A DNA stretch of 64,000 nucleotides, taken from Segatella albensis DSM 11370 = JCM 12258. GTDB lineage: Bacteria; Bacteroidota; Bacteroidia; Bacteroidales; Bacteroidaceae. Position numbers and translations under genes: made by a program. This document shows, in pieces, positions 18,381-26,455 of the stretch. Location: NCBI RefSeq assembly GCF_000426565.1, contig NZ_AUFP01000002.1:186001-250000 (forward strand). The letters run 5' to 3'. Position 1 is the stretch's first letter. Each line of letters opens with the position of its first letter. The notes under the pieces are model-generated. The model ran no database searches. It was given only the letters and a program-made list of their open reading frames with translations, and was not told the DNA's origin.

Positions 18381-18411
18381 CAAAGTTACGGCAAAATTTA
18401 CGAAAGGCAAA
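18381..18411 (-). promoter_or_regulatory. mnmA promoter (-33/-7), leaderless configuration
   Basis: On the minus strand TTTG (18411-18408) and TAACTTTG (18388-18381) are separated by exactly 19 bases. Only CACAC lies between the -7 box and the ATG at 18375. Transcription in this phylum usually starts about 5-7 bases after the -7 box, so it would begin at or beside the start codon. Confidence 0.8.
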
Positions 18412-18458
18412 ATAAAAGATGTTTTATTTTGGTTTATACCTTATTATATATCAGATGT

Positions 18459-20054
18459 TTATATGGCCATGAAAACCATAAGACCACCTAAGATGATATA
18501 GCCTACTGCAAACGGAAGGGCGGACTTGAGTATCTCTCCATCTTTACCTTGCATGTCGCAAGAGGCTGTTGCTATAGCTATACTCTGAGGGCTTATCATC
18601 TTGCCACCTGTTGCACCGGTCGTATTGCCTGCTACCAACCAATTGGTCTCGCTACCGTCAACACCAAAGAAGGTGCCCTGACCGGTCAGATGAAGTTGAC
18701 CTGCTACATTGGCTTGCAACTTGGCAAAAAGAATGTTTGAGGATGTGTCTGAACCTGTGACAAAGGTTCCTATGGCTCCTATAAGTGGGGCAAAGACTGG
18801 ATAGAAGCTACCCGTCACTGCAACTAATCCGGAAGCTATTGCACTAATCATTCCACTATAGTTCATTACTGATGCTAAAGCGATAAGACAGATTATCGTG
18901 ACAACTGTATTCTTAAGACTTACTGTTGTCTTGGCCAGCAACACAAGAAGTTGCTTCAACGTAAGTCCTTGTATCAATCCACCTATCGATGCTCCGAGGA
19001 AAAGCATCAAACCTGCATTACTAATCCATCCAAACTTGAAAGTGGAACCAATAACGGGCAGATGGATGCTCGTTACAAGATGTGACTTGAGGAAGCTATT
19101 GACCGGAGGACAGAGTGCACCGGAAACAAGGATGAATATCAAAATAAACAGATATACGCTCCAGGCTTTAAATGACTCGAACAACGTGAATTTCTTATTG
19201 TCTTTATTTGTTTGTTTATGTGTAAAGAACTTTGCATAAATGAGAATGGCTACAATAGCTGCAACAGACCCTATGATTGCTGGGGTCTCTGCACCCAGAT
19301 ATCGTGCACAGACAAACTGGACGATAACAGATATGCCTCCCACCCATAGGGATAACAGGAGGTTCTTGACGATTGACTTATGGTCCGTAATCGTCAGTAT
19401 GACAAACGGAAGGATAAAGAACAATGGTGACAACTGGAGGACGGCAAAGGAAGAGGTTTCACAAATTTGTTCTATCGTTGCTGATCCTCCCGGAGCAACT
19501 TCATTACATAGTGTGGTAACAGGTACGCCAACGGCACCAAACCCTGTGGCTACAGTGTTACCAATCAACGAGACCAAAGCGGAGAACATTGGTTTGAACC
19601 CCAAACTGATGAGTATTGCCGCAGGAATGGCTACTGCTGTACCGAAACCGGCCATACCTTCAAGAAGTCCACCAAATCCCCATACCAACATCAGCACTAA
19701 TACGCCACGATCTTCTGATATCGACATAAATTGGCTCTTTATCACTTCGATTTGTTTGGTTTCTACCAATATGTTATAGCTATAGATGGCCATAAGGATA
19801 ATAATCAATATCGGGAATACTGCCTTTAACATACCCTCGACAAAGCTCCACCCTACAACACCTAAAACGTTTGCATCTTTCAGACTCTTTGGCATCATAT
19901 TCATTTGTGGTACCGCTAAGAGGGCTAGAATCATCGTGACTATCAAGGTGATAACCGCACTTTTGTGACCGGGCATCTTGAATCCTAGCATCAATACAAA
20001 CAACAGGATCACGGGAATAATAGATATTAATGCTGTATAGATCATGTTCATCAT
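18459..20054 (-). CDS. lctP: L-lactate permease (LctP family)
   Basis: Integral membrane lactate transporter, probably a lactate:H+ symporter. The 531 residues contain about 12-13 hydrophobic helices. Family signatures include WGFGGLLEGMAGFGTAVAIP (about residues 105-124), VGVPVTTLCNE and the C-terminal TGSDTSSNILFAKLQ and GATGGKMISPQSIAIA segments. Length is normal. It stands alone downstream of mnmA on the same strand without neighbouring lactate dehydrogenase genes. Substrate breadth (L-, D-lactate or glycolate) cannot be told from the sequence. Confidence 0.93.
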   Translation of the reverse strand: MMNMIYTALISIIPVILLFVLMLGFKMPGHKSAVITLIVTMILALLAVPQMNMMPKSLKDANVLGVVGWSFVEGMLKAVFPILIIILMAIYSYNILVETKQIEVIKSQFMSISEDRGVLVLMLVWGFGGLLEGMAGFGTAVAIPAAILISLGFKPMFSALVSLIGNTVATGFGAVGVPVTTLCNEVAPGGSATIEQICETSSFAVLQLSPLFFILPFVILTITDHKSIVKNLLLSLWVGGISVIVQFVCARYLGAETPAIIGSVAAIVAILIYAKFFTHKQTNKDNKKFTLFESFKAWSVYLFILIFILVSGALCPPVNSFLKSHLVTSIHLPVIGSTFKFGWISNAGLMLFLGASIGGLIQGLTLKQLLVLLAKTTVSLKNTVVTIICLIALASVMNYSGMISAIASGLVAVTGSFYPVFAPLIGAIGTFVTGSDTSSNILFAKLQANVAGQLHLTGQGTFFGVDGSETNWLVAGNTTGATGGKMISPQSIAIATASCDMQGKDGEILKSALPFAVGYIILGGLMVFMAI

Positions 20055-20210
20055 ATATTATACTATAATCTGTCAAAATTATCATTAGGTATTCTATGCG
20101 GTAAAATTAATAATTTTCTAATGAAGTTCCAACTATTTCAATGGTTTTTGTTAACTTTGCGACATATTATGTATAACTAGCATGATCATGCTAAAACGTA
20201 GAGAAAGCCA

Positions 20211-20684
20211 ATGCAAAACAAAAAAGAGATTTACGCACTTGCCGTAAAACAGGTGCAAAGCCTTATTGAGGGAGAAAAGAATATTGTAGGTATCGAAGCT
20301 AATATCTCGGCACTACTCAAAGAGGCTTTTCCCGAAAGATTCTGGTGGGTAGGATTTTATATGGTTCATGAAGGAAAACTGCAGTTAGGTCCCTTCCAAG
20401 GCCCTGTTGCTTGTTATTCTATTGGGAAAGGTAAAGGTGTATGCGGTACGGCATGGGCAGAGGCTAAAACGGTCATCGTAGATGACGTAGAAACGTTCCC
20501 CGGACATATTGCTTGTTCTTCGCTGTCGCGCTCTGAAATTGTGGTTCCAATATTCAGTAAGCATAGTAACGATGTCGTCGGTGTGATAGATATCGACAGT
20601 AAAGACTTAGCTGCCTTTGATGAAACAGACCAAACTTATCTTGAAAGAATTGCTTCTATCATAACGGAAACAGTCGACCTATAG
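20211..20684 (+). CDS. msrC: Free methionine-(R)-sulfoxide reductase (GAF-domain fRMsr)
   Basis: A 157-residue single GAF-domain enzyme that reduces free Met-R-O, protecting the methionine pool from oxidation. It is an enzyme and not a cyclic-nucleotide sensor: three cysteines, in VACYS, GVCGTAW and HIACSSLS, are spaced 10 and 24 residues apart, exactly as in Escherichia coli fRMsr. The FWWVGFYM and GPFQGPVACY segments are also characteristic. A -7-like TAACTTTG lies near 20153. The stop codon itself falls in the loop of the transcription terminator. Confidence 0.9.
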   Translation: MQNKKEIYALAVKQVQSLIEGEKNIVGIEANISALLKEAFPERFWWVGFYMVHEGKLQLGPFQGPVACYSIGKGKGVCGTAWAEAKTVIVDDVETFPGHIACSSLSRSEIVVPIFSKHSNDVVGVIDIDSKDLAAFDETDQTYLERIASIITETVDL

Positions 20685-20700
20685 GTCGGCTGTTTTATTT
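20670..20700 (+). terminator. Rho-independent terminator overlapping the fRMsr stop codon
   Basis: ACAGTCGACC (20670-20679) pairs with GGTCGGCTGT (20684-20693) with one G-U pair around a TATA loop, followed by TTTATTTT. The stem begins inside the last codons and the TAG stop lies in the loop and stem. Confidence 0.85.
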
Positions 20701-21578
20701 TAGTCATGATGATGGGATTTGAGTATTATCAGTAATACTGCAGAGAGTATCAATATGATACCTATAGCCAATCGGGTGGTGAAACTCTCACCAAAAATGA
20801 CAACACCTATAAACACGGCCGTCACTGGCTCCAATGCTCCCATGATAGCAGATGGTGTACTACCTATGTTCTTTATCGCAATGGTCATAAAGAACAAGCT
20901 CAACACGGTAGGCATCAATGCCAACTGTATTGCACAAGCCCATTCACGAACTCCATGTAGGAGTTGTATTTCATCACCTACCACAAATGAATATCCTAAT
21001 ACGGTGAAGAGTCCGAAGAACACAATCCAAAAGGTAAACTTCAGAGAATCATAAGGGGGAGTCCACTGGTTGACGGAAATAATATAGAACGCATATAATA
21101 ATGACGATAATATAACTAAAGTTATTCCTACCGTACTCAATGTTGTTGTACCATCACCTCGATATAAAAGGGCAATACCTGTAACTGCAAGTGTTATCGA
21201 CAAAGTCGTAGGCCACGTAAACTTTTCATGGAAAAAGGCTATCATCAGTATTGCTGTCATGATAGGATAACAGAATAGTATCGTAGAGGCTATTCCTGCA
21301 TCCATATAATGAAAACTTAGATAAAGTGTCGTTGATGACAGGGCAAAGAACACGCCCAACATGGCAAAACGGATAGCATGGCCCCACTTGATACGAAAAC
21401 TCTCACCACGGAAAAGCATCCAAACGGCAAACATCAGTACCGCTAAAGCATATCGATAAAACAAAACACTACTAGAGTTGATACCATCCTGATAGAGTTG
21501 TAATGTTCCCAAGGGATTCGTACCATAGAAGATTGCGGCCAAAATGCCTGCAATAAAACCTTTTACCTTATTGTCCAT
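20700..21578 (-). CDS. EamA/DMT-superfamily transporter
   Basis: A 292-residue membrane protein with ten hydrophobic helices arranged as two EamA repeats (about 5-140 and 150-288). Repeat signatures are ATLYLSFHYMDAGIASTILFCYPI and IGSTPSAIMGALEPVTAVFIG. This family exports or imports small metabolites such as amino acids or nucleotide precursors; the substrate is not predictable here. ATG at 21578 is preferred over an upstream TTG at 21611 because the first transmembrane helix begins soon after it. It ends in the tail of the fRMsr terminator, convergent with that gene. Confidence 0.88.
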   Translation of the reverse strand: MDNKVKGFIAGILAAIFYGTNPLGTLQLYQDGINSSSVLFYRYALAVLMFAVWMLFRGESFRIKWGHAIRFAMLGVFFALSSTTLYLSFHYMDAGIASTILFCYPIMTAILMIAFFHEKFTWPTTLSITLAVTGIALLYRGDGTTTLSTVGITLVILSSLLYAFYIISVNQWTPPYDSLKFTFWIVFFGLFTVLGYSFVVGDEIQLLHGVREWACAIQLALMPTVLSLFFMTIAIKNIGSTPSAIMGALEPVTAVFIGVVIFGESFTTRLAIGIILILSAVLLIILKSHHHD

Positions 21579-21714
21579 TCTCGTTATTATATTATCTCCG
21601 TATTGTATCAAAATACAAGAAACGATACAAAATTACGAAAACTTTTCTTCTTTTTCACTCTTTCATGCTGTTTTTTATTATATTTGCGATGATAATAAAA
21701 TAAGTCATATAGCG

Positions 21715-22584
21715 ATGGAACAAATCAAGAACGAAAAACTTACTGTGGTAATCGCAGAGCATGGAGCTGAATTGCATAGTATCAAAGATGCTGATGGTAA
21801 AGAATATCTTTGGGATGGTGACGCTAGGTACTGGAATCGTCACTCTCCTATCCTCTTCCCTATCGTATGTGGACTTTGGGAAGATACTTATCGGGTAAAA
21901 GGTAAGGAATATCAACTCCATCGCCATGGTTTTGCACGGGACTCTGATTTTCATATTATTGCTAAAGGAGATAACCAGGTGGTTTTCGCTTTACATGATA
22001 CACCAGAAACATATAAGAAATATCCATTCCACTTTAACTTGGCTATCAGCTATAAACTTGATGGTAACAGAATTCATGTGGTATGGCACGTGGAAAATAC
22101 GGACAATAAGGAGATTCATTTCCAGATTGGCGGTCATCCTGCATTCCTCGTACCGGGTTGTGAGAAAGGTGAGCCTATGCATGCCCGACTACGCCTTGAC
22201 GAGTCGGAACCGATGAGATTGTTCGGCAACAGAAATGGTTGTATCGTTCCTGGATACCATAAGGTAGAAACGAAAGATGGTATCTGGGAGGTTGATGAGG
22301 AAACCTTCAAGGAGGACGCTGTAATCTTCGACCATCAACAGCTAAAACATATCGAAATCCTTGGAGAAGATGACGAGACTTTGGTGGCCGTTGACATGAA
22401 GACTCCTGCTGTCGGCATCTGGAATCCTTATGGCAAGCATGCTCCTTTCATCTGTATCGAACCGTGGTATGGCATTCACGACTGGGCTGAATTTGATGGC
22501 GAATTCAAGGAGAAATATCTGATGAATAGTCTCTTACCGGGTGCTAGTTTTATGTCAGAATATACGATCACCATCGGTGAATAA
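21715..22584 (+). CDS. Aldose 1-epimerase-like protein (galactose mutarotase fold)
   Basis: A 289-residue beta-sandwich protein of the aldose 1-epimerase/LacX group, predicted to interconvert the anomers of a sugar or sugar phosphate. The LYRHGFARD-like motif (read as QLHRHGFARD, about residues 66-75) carries the conserved His, and FQIGGHPAFLVP (about 138-149) holds a second one. The ATG at 21715 is used. The reading frame extends further upstream, but that part overlaps the divergent transporter gene and the promoter, where a -7-like TATATTTG lies at 21679-21686. The sugar specificity is unknown. Confidence 0.88.
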   Translation: MEQIKNEKLTVVIAEHGAELHSIKDADGKEYLWDGDARYWNRHSPILFPIVCGLWEDTYRVKGKEYQLHRHGFARDSDFHIIAKGDNQVVFALHDTPETYKKYPFHFNLAISYKLDGNRIHVVWHVENTDNKEIHFQIGGHPAFLVPGCEKGEPMHARLRLDESEPMRLFGNRNGCIVPGYHKVETKDGIWEVDEETFKEDAVIFDHQQLKHIEILGEDDETLVAVDMKTPAVGIWNPYGKHAPFICIEPWYGIHDWAEFDGEFKEKYLMNSLLPGASFMSEYTITIGE

Positions 22585-22600
22585 GAATAGAGACATTAGG

Positions 22601-22646
22601 ATAAAAAATATCGCGAGGCATTAAAAGGCTTCGCGATATTTATTTT
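22601..22646. terminator. Bidirectional terminator between aldose epimerase gene and rsgA
   Basis: AAATATCGCGA (22606-22616) and TCGCGATATTT (22631-22641) form a perfect 11-base stem that continues inward. It is followed by TATTTTC on the plus strand and by TTTTTT on the minus strand. The rsgA stop codon and last five codons lie within it. Confidence 0.85.
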
Positions 22647-23553
22647 CTTCTTTATCTTCGAGCATACTCAGATAACTCTGATATCTGCTCTCGGCTATAA
22701 AATGATCTTCAACGGCTTTACGTACTGCGCATCCTGGTTCATGGGTATGCGTACAATTCGAGAACTTACACTCTTTGGAGAATTCAAATATCTCTCTGAA
22801 ATAGCTGGTTAGTTCTTCTTTCTCGATATCGAAGGTTCCAAAACCTTTTATTCCAGGAGTATCAATGACATATCCTCCATTAGGAAGCTCCAGCATTTCA
22901 CTAAATGTCGTGGTGTGCATACCGGTGTCATGTGCATCACTGATTTCTGCAGTACGTTGCTGTGCCTCTGGTATCAATATATTTATCAGAGTTGACTTAC
23001 CGACACCACTATTGCCACTGAAGAGTGTTACTTTATCAGCTAATAGTGGGCGCAACTCATCAACTCCTTCACCCGTAGCAGCACAAATCTCACAGCAATC
23101 ATAACCTATCGTCTTATAGAGTGTCATCATCATCTGCTGATAACGCTGTTCATCTTCATCAAGAATATCACGCTTATTGAATACCAAGACAACAGGTACA
23201 CGATAAGCCTCCGCTCCAGCAAGGAAACGATCTATAAAGGTTGTACTTGTCTGAGGATGACTAACAGTGACTATAAGAAATGCTTGGTCAAGATTAGCCG
23301 CTAGGATATGGCTCTGCTTACTAAGGTTAGGTGATTTGCGTACAATGTAGTTACGACGATCATCAATCGAAGTGATGAACGCCGTACCCTCTTGATTGGT
23401 AACAATCTCGACACGGTCGCCCACAGCGACAGGATTCGTCGAACGAATACCCTTGAGTCGAAAGTTACCCTTTATCTTGCTCTCGATAACCTTGCCATCA
23501 TCGGTCTTTACGGTATACCAAGAGCCAGTATTTTTAATAACTAATCCTTTCAT
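22621..23553 (-). CDS. rsgA: Ribosome small-subunit-dependent GTPase RsgA
   Basis: Circularly permuted GTPase that assists late 30S maturation. The 310 residues show an N-terminal OB fold (about 1-65), then G4 NKRD before G1 ([14 protein letters not shown], about 175-188) and G3 (DTPGIKGFG), the permuted order that defines the family. A C-terminal zinc knuckle follows ([16 protein letters not shown]). Length is normal. frr ends 3 bases upstream of its ATG, so the two ribosome factors form an operon, possibly with rsmA. Confidence 0.96.
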   Translation of the reverse strand: MKGLVIKNTGSWYTVKTDDGKVIESKIKGNFRLKGIRSTNPVAVGDRVEIVTNQEGTAFITSIDDRRNYIVRKSPNLSKQSHILAANLDQAFLIVTVSHPQTSTTFIDRFLAGAEAYRVPVVLVFNKRDILDEDEQRYQQMMMTLYKTIGYDCCEICAATGEGVDELRPLLADKVTLFSGNSGVGKSTLINILIPEAQQRTAEISDAHDTGMHTTTFSEMLELPNGGYVIDTPGIKGFGTFDIEKEELTSYFREIFEFSKECKFSNCTHTHEPGCAVRKAVEDHFIAESRYQSYLSMLEDKEENKYREAF

Positions 23554-23556
23554 GAA

Positions 23557-24117
23557 TTATACCGTCATGATTTCTTTCTGCTTAGCAGCCAGAATACCAT
23601 CAATCTCCTTGATGAAACGGTCGTGAGCTTTCTGTAGATCAGCTTCTGCATCTTTCTCCAAATCCTCAGAAAGACCATCTTTGATAGCCTTCTTCAACTT
23701 TTCCTTAACATCGGCACGGACGTTTCGAATCTGTACCTTTGCACCTTCACCGATTTTATTACATTGCTTCACAAGTTCCTTACGACGTTCCTCGGTAGGC
23801 TGAGGCAAATGCAGAATTACCATCTCGCCATTGTTTTCAGGAGTGATACCAACATCACTATCCATAATACCTTTTTCGATATCACGGATCTGCTTACGAT
23901 CCCAAGGACGGATTGTGATGGTACGAGCATCAGGAACTGACACATTAGCAACCTGATTGAGAGGAACCATCTGACCGTAAGATTCTACTCTTACACCATC
24001 GAGGATTGCAACATTAGCACGTCCGGCACGAATGCGAGCAAGTTCTTCCTCCAAATACTTCGATGCCTTCTGCATTTTCTCTTCGGCACCTTTCAAAGTT
24101 TCTTTTACGTCTATCAT
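23557..24117 (-). CDS. frr: Ribosome recycling factor
   Basis: Splits post-termination ribosomes together with EF-G. The 186-residue all-helical plus beta domain protein is colinear with bacterial RRF, with signatures RAGRANVAILDGVRVESYG (about 30-48), IRPWDRKQIRDIEKGI and LPQPTEERRKELVKQ. Length matches the usual 185. It directly precedes rsgA (3-base gap) and follows rsmA by 76 bases. Confidence 0.97.
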   Translation of the reverse strand: MIDVKETLKGAEEKMQKASKYLEEELARIRAGRANVAILDGVRVESYGQMVPLNQVANVSVPDARTITIRPWDRKQIRDIEKGIMDSDVGITPENNGEMVILHLPQPTEERRKELVKQCNKIGEGAKVQIRNVRADVKEKLKKAIKDGLSEDLEKDAEADLQKAHDRFIKEIDGILAAKQKEIMTV

Positions 24118-24193
24118 AATTCTTATATTTAATTTCTAATCGACAAATTTATATATTAATTTTAATATCACAATGTTTAGACCACATTTTTTC

Positions 24194-24991
24194 TCATCGA
24201 GACAGTTCTTTTTCTATGATGTTGGTAAGTTCTACAAACTGTGCTACCGTGAGTTGTTCCGGCCGCTTCGTCATGATATCTTGCGTAAAGAATTCTGCAG
24301 AAGGCATACATTCTCTACTGAACATCTGCTTGATGCTGACACGTAACATCTTTCGACGCTGATTAAAAACAGTCTTTACCAAACGCTTGAAAAGTTTTTC
24401 ATCGCATCCAAGGTCTGTCACCTCATTACGAGTCATGCGAATAACTGCACTCTTCACCTTTGGAGGTGGATTGAAAACGTTCTCATCAACGGTAAACAAA
24501 TACTCGCAATTATACCAAGCTTGAATCAAAACAGAAAGAATGCCATATGCCTTATTCCCCGGTTTACTAGCAATACGCAAGGCAACCTCTCGCTGAATCA
24601 TACCCGTACAACAAGGTATAAGATCCTTGTTGTCAAGCATCTTGAAGAATATCTGTGATGAGATATCGTATGGATAGTTTCCCGTAAGTACGAACTGCTG
24701 TCCATCAAACACCTTTGTAAGATCCATGCGCAAGAAGTCTTCACCCAAGATGTTATCACGCAAACGTGGAAATGCTTCATTCAGATAAGCCACACTCTCG
24801 CGGTCTATCTCTACGACCTTGAAAGGACGCGGCTTCTCTACAATATATTGGGTCATAACGCCCATACCTGGTCCAACTTCAAGCACAGGTATGTCGGGAC
24901 AGGCATCAACGGTATCAGCAATACGCTTAGCAATATTCAAGTCGGTAAGAAAATGCTGACCTAAATTCTTTTTCGGTTTGACTGCTTTCAT
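24194..24991 (-). CDS. rsmA: 16S rRNA dimethyladenosine transferase RsmA (KsgA)
   Basis: Dimethylates A1518 and A1519 of 16S rRNA. The 265 residues contain KKNLGQHFLTD at the N-terminus, the SAM motif VLEVGPGMGVMT (about 35-46) and the catalytic motif NYPYDISSQIFF, where the usual NLPY reads NYPY. The C-terminal helical domain carries FNQRRKMLR. A minus-strand -7-like TATCTTTG lies at 25012-25019. It leads into frr and rsgA, a natural ribosome-biogenesis group. Confidence 0.96.
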   Translation of the reverse strand: MKAVKPKKNLGQHFLTDLNIAKRIADTVDACPDIPVLEVGPGMGVMTQYIVEKPRPFKVVEIDRESVAYLNEAFPRLRDNILGEDFLRMDLTKVFDGQQFVLTGNYPYDISSQIFFKMLDNKDLIPCCTGMIQREVALRIASKPGNKAYGILSVLIQAWYNCEYLFTVDENVFNPPPKVKSAVIRMTRNEVTDLGCDEKLFKRLVKTVFNQRRKMLRVSIKQMFSRECMPSAEFFTQDIMTKRPEQLTVAQFVELTNIIEKELSR

Positions 24992-25032
24992 ACGAATTTA
25001 TTTCTTTGGGACAAAGATACAAAATAAAAATG

Positions 25033-25070
25033 AAAAAAAAGTGGCGAACCGACCTAAATCGATTCGCCAC
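25033..25070 (-). terminator. Rho-independent terminator of the small membrane-protein gene
   Basis: Read on the minus strand, GTGGCGAA and TTCGCCAC (25070-25063 and 25048-25041) form an 8-base stem that continues for 3 more pairs after one mismatch. Eight T residues follow directly. It lies 44 bases after the stop of the 28-codon gene. Confidence 0.88.
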
Positions 25071-25113
25071 ACATATTTTTATTATAAATTCGTTCAAAAA
25101 AAGAAAGGAGCAA

Positions 25114-25200
25114 TTACTTTTTCAAGTTAATCTTATGCCCCAAATTTACTGCCTGTGCAATCATGATTGCTACTACGGCAAAACTCATTAATATAACCAT
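25114..25200 (-). CDS. 28-residue single-pass membrane microprotein
   Basis: A tiny gene encoding 28 residues, MVILMSFAVVAIMIAQAVNL followed by GHKINLKK. The first twenty residues form one hydrophobic helix and the tail is basic, which predicts an inner-membrane protein with a positively charged cytoplasmic end. I do not recognise a family. Support comes from its surroundings: an exact TTTG-N20-TATCTTTG promoter at 25282-25251 on the same strand and a strong terminator at 25070-25033, making a complete monocistronic unit. An alternative view is that the transcript is mainly a small RNA. Confidence 0.6.
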   Translation of the reverse strand: MVILMSFAVVAIMIAQAVNLGHKINLKK

Positions 25201-25250
25201 AATAAAATGTTTTAATTTAAATTATCCTCTCATATATCTTTTTACCGATG

Positions 25251-25282
25251 CAAAGATAAATATTATTTGCTGTGTGCGCAAA
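25251..25282 (-). promoter_or_regulatory. Promoter of the small membrane-protein gene
   Basis: TTTG (25282-25279) and TATCTTTG (25258-25251) on the minus strand with a 20-base spacer. The predicted start is about 45 bases upstream of the ATG at 25200. Confidence 0.8.
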
Positions 25283-25432
25283 CATTTATGCTAAAAAGCT
25301 CATTTTAGGGCGTTTTTATTGATTTTCGTCAATAGATTGACATACGTCAAGAATAAGTTTTTCATAAAATTCCGAAATTTTACATTTTCGATTTCTTTGT
25401 TCTCGAGATAATGTATTATCTTTGCACGTATT

Positions 25433-26443
25433 ATGAACTATAAAAATGTAGTAAACACAGCTTGGAAGATATCACTATCCATCATACTTGGTGGCGCTAT
25501 TCTTTATTGGATGTATCGAGATTTCAATTTCCAACAAGTACGCCATGTGCTTACAGACGAAATGAACTGGACTTGGATGCTCCTCTCCTTTCCTTTCGGA
25601 ATACTTGCTCAAGCCTTTCGTGGATGGAGATGGAAGCAGACTTTGGAACCGGTCGGCGAAAAGCCAAGAAGTTCAGTAAGCGTATACTCTATTTTCTTAT
25701 CTTACGCTGTTTCGTTAGTCATCCCTAGAGTAGGCGAATTTGCCAGATGCGGTGTGCTGAAAAGATGGGATAAGGTTTCTTTTCCTAAAGCCATAGGAAC
25801 TGTTGTCACAGAACGGGCCATCGATTCCTTGTTAATCTTATTGATAGCAGCCCTTACCTTTCTTGCTCAAATACCTATATTCCTCACCTTCTTCAGAAAA
25901 ACAGGCACCAGCATAAACTCTATATTTGGTCAATTCACAACCACAGGTTATCTGGTAACAGCAGTTTGTGGTATTTCCATACTTATCTTAGCTTGGTATC
26001 TATTACGCAAATTGTCTATATACGATAAGGTGAAATCTACTATCGGAGGTATCTGGCAAGGGGTTATCTCTCTGAAGAACGTAAAGAACATCCCCTTATT
26101 TATATTTTTTACTATCGCAATATGGGGAAGCTATTTTTTTCATTACTATCTTACATTCTTCTGTTTCGAAGCTACAAGTCATCTCAGCATCGCCTGTGCC
26201 TTGGTTACATTTATCGTAGGAAGTATTGCCGTCATTGTTCCTACTCCTAACGGAGCTGGTCCTTGGCATTTCGCGGTAAAGACAATGCTTATCCTTTATG
26301 GTATAGGAACCTATGATGCGCTATATTTTGTACTCATCGTACATTCGGTTCAAACACTACTCGTTATCCTACTTGGCATCTACGCTTGGATAGCCTTAGC
26401 GTTAACCGGAAAGAAAAAAGATACAGATAAAATTCTTAATTAA
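25433..26443 (+). CDS. Lysylphosphatidylglycerol synthase-type TM protein (UPF0104 flippase-like)
   Basis: A 336-residue integral membrane protein with about eight helices, belonging to the LPG_synthase_TM/AglD-like group. Signatures include the RGWRWKQTLEP segment, SYAVSLVIPRVGEFARCGVLKRWD (about 88-111) and VPTPNGAGPWHFAVKT (about 260-275). It has only the membrane domain and lacks the aminoacyl-transferase part of MprF, so a lipid-flipping or glycolipid role is inferred, not shown. A -7 box TATCTTTG at 25417-25424 ends 8 bases before the ATG. pepD follows after 12 bases. Confidence 0.82.
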   Translation: MNYKNVVNTAWKISLSIILGGAILYWMYRDFNFQQVRHVLTDEMNWTWMLLSFPFGILAQAFRGWRWKQTLEPVGEKPRSSVSVYSIFLSYAVSLVIPRVGEFARCGVLKRWDKVSFPKAIGTVVTERAIDSLLILLIAALTFLAQIPIFLTFFRKTGTSINSIFGQFTTTGYLVTAVCGISILILAWYLLRKLSIYDKVKSTIGGIWQGVISLKNVKNIPLFIFFTIAIWGSYFFHYYLTFFCFEATSHLSIACALVTFIVGSIAVIVPTPNGAGPWHFAVKTMLILYGIGTYDALYFVLIVHSVQTLLVILLGIYAWIALALTGKKKDTDKILN

Positions 26444-26455
26444 AACTATAAAACT

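Noticed and set aside
20211..20684. GAF-domain signalling protein
   Set aside because: The three cysteines with 10- and 24-residue spacing fit free-Met-R-sulfoxide reductase, so an enzyme is the better call.
21544..21714. 57-codon N-terminal extension of the aldose epimerase
   Set aside because: It overlaps the divergent transporter gene and the -7 box at 21679-21686, and the epimerase fold is complete from the ATG at 21715.
25006..25191. 61-codon plus-strand open frame
   Set aside because: It runs through the terminator and antisense to the microprotein gene, is Lys/Phe-rich low-complexity, and has no promoter in its direction.
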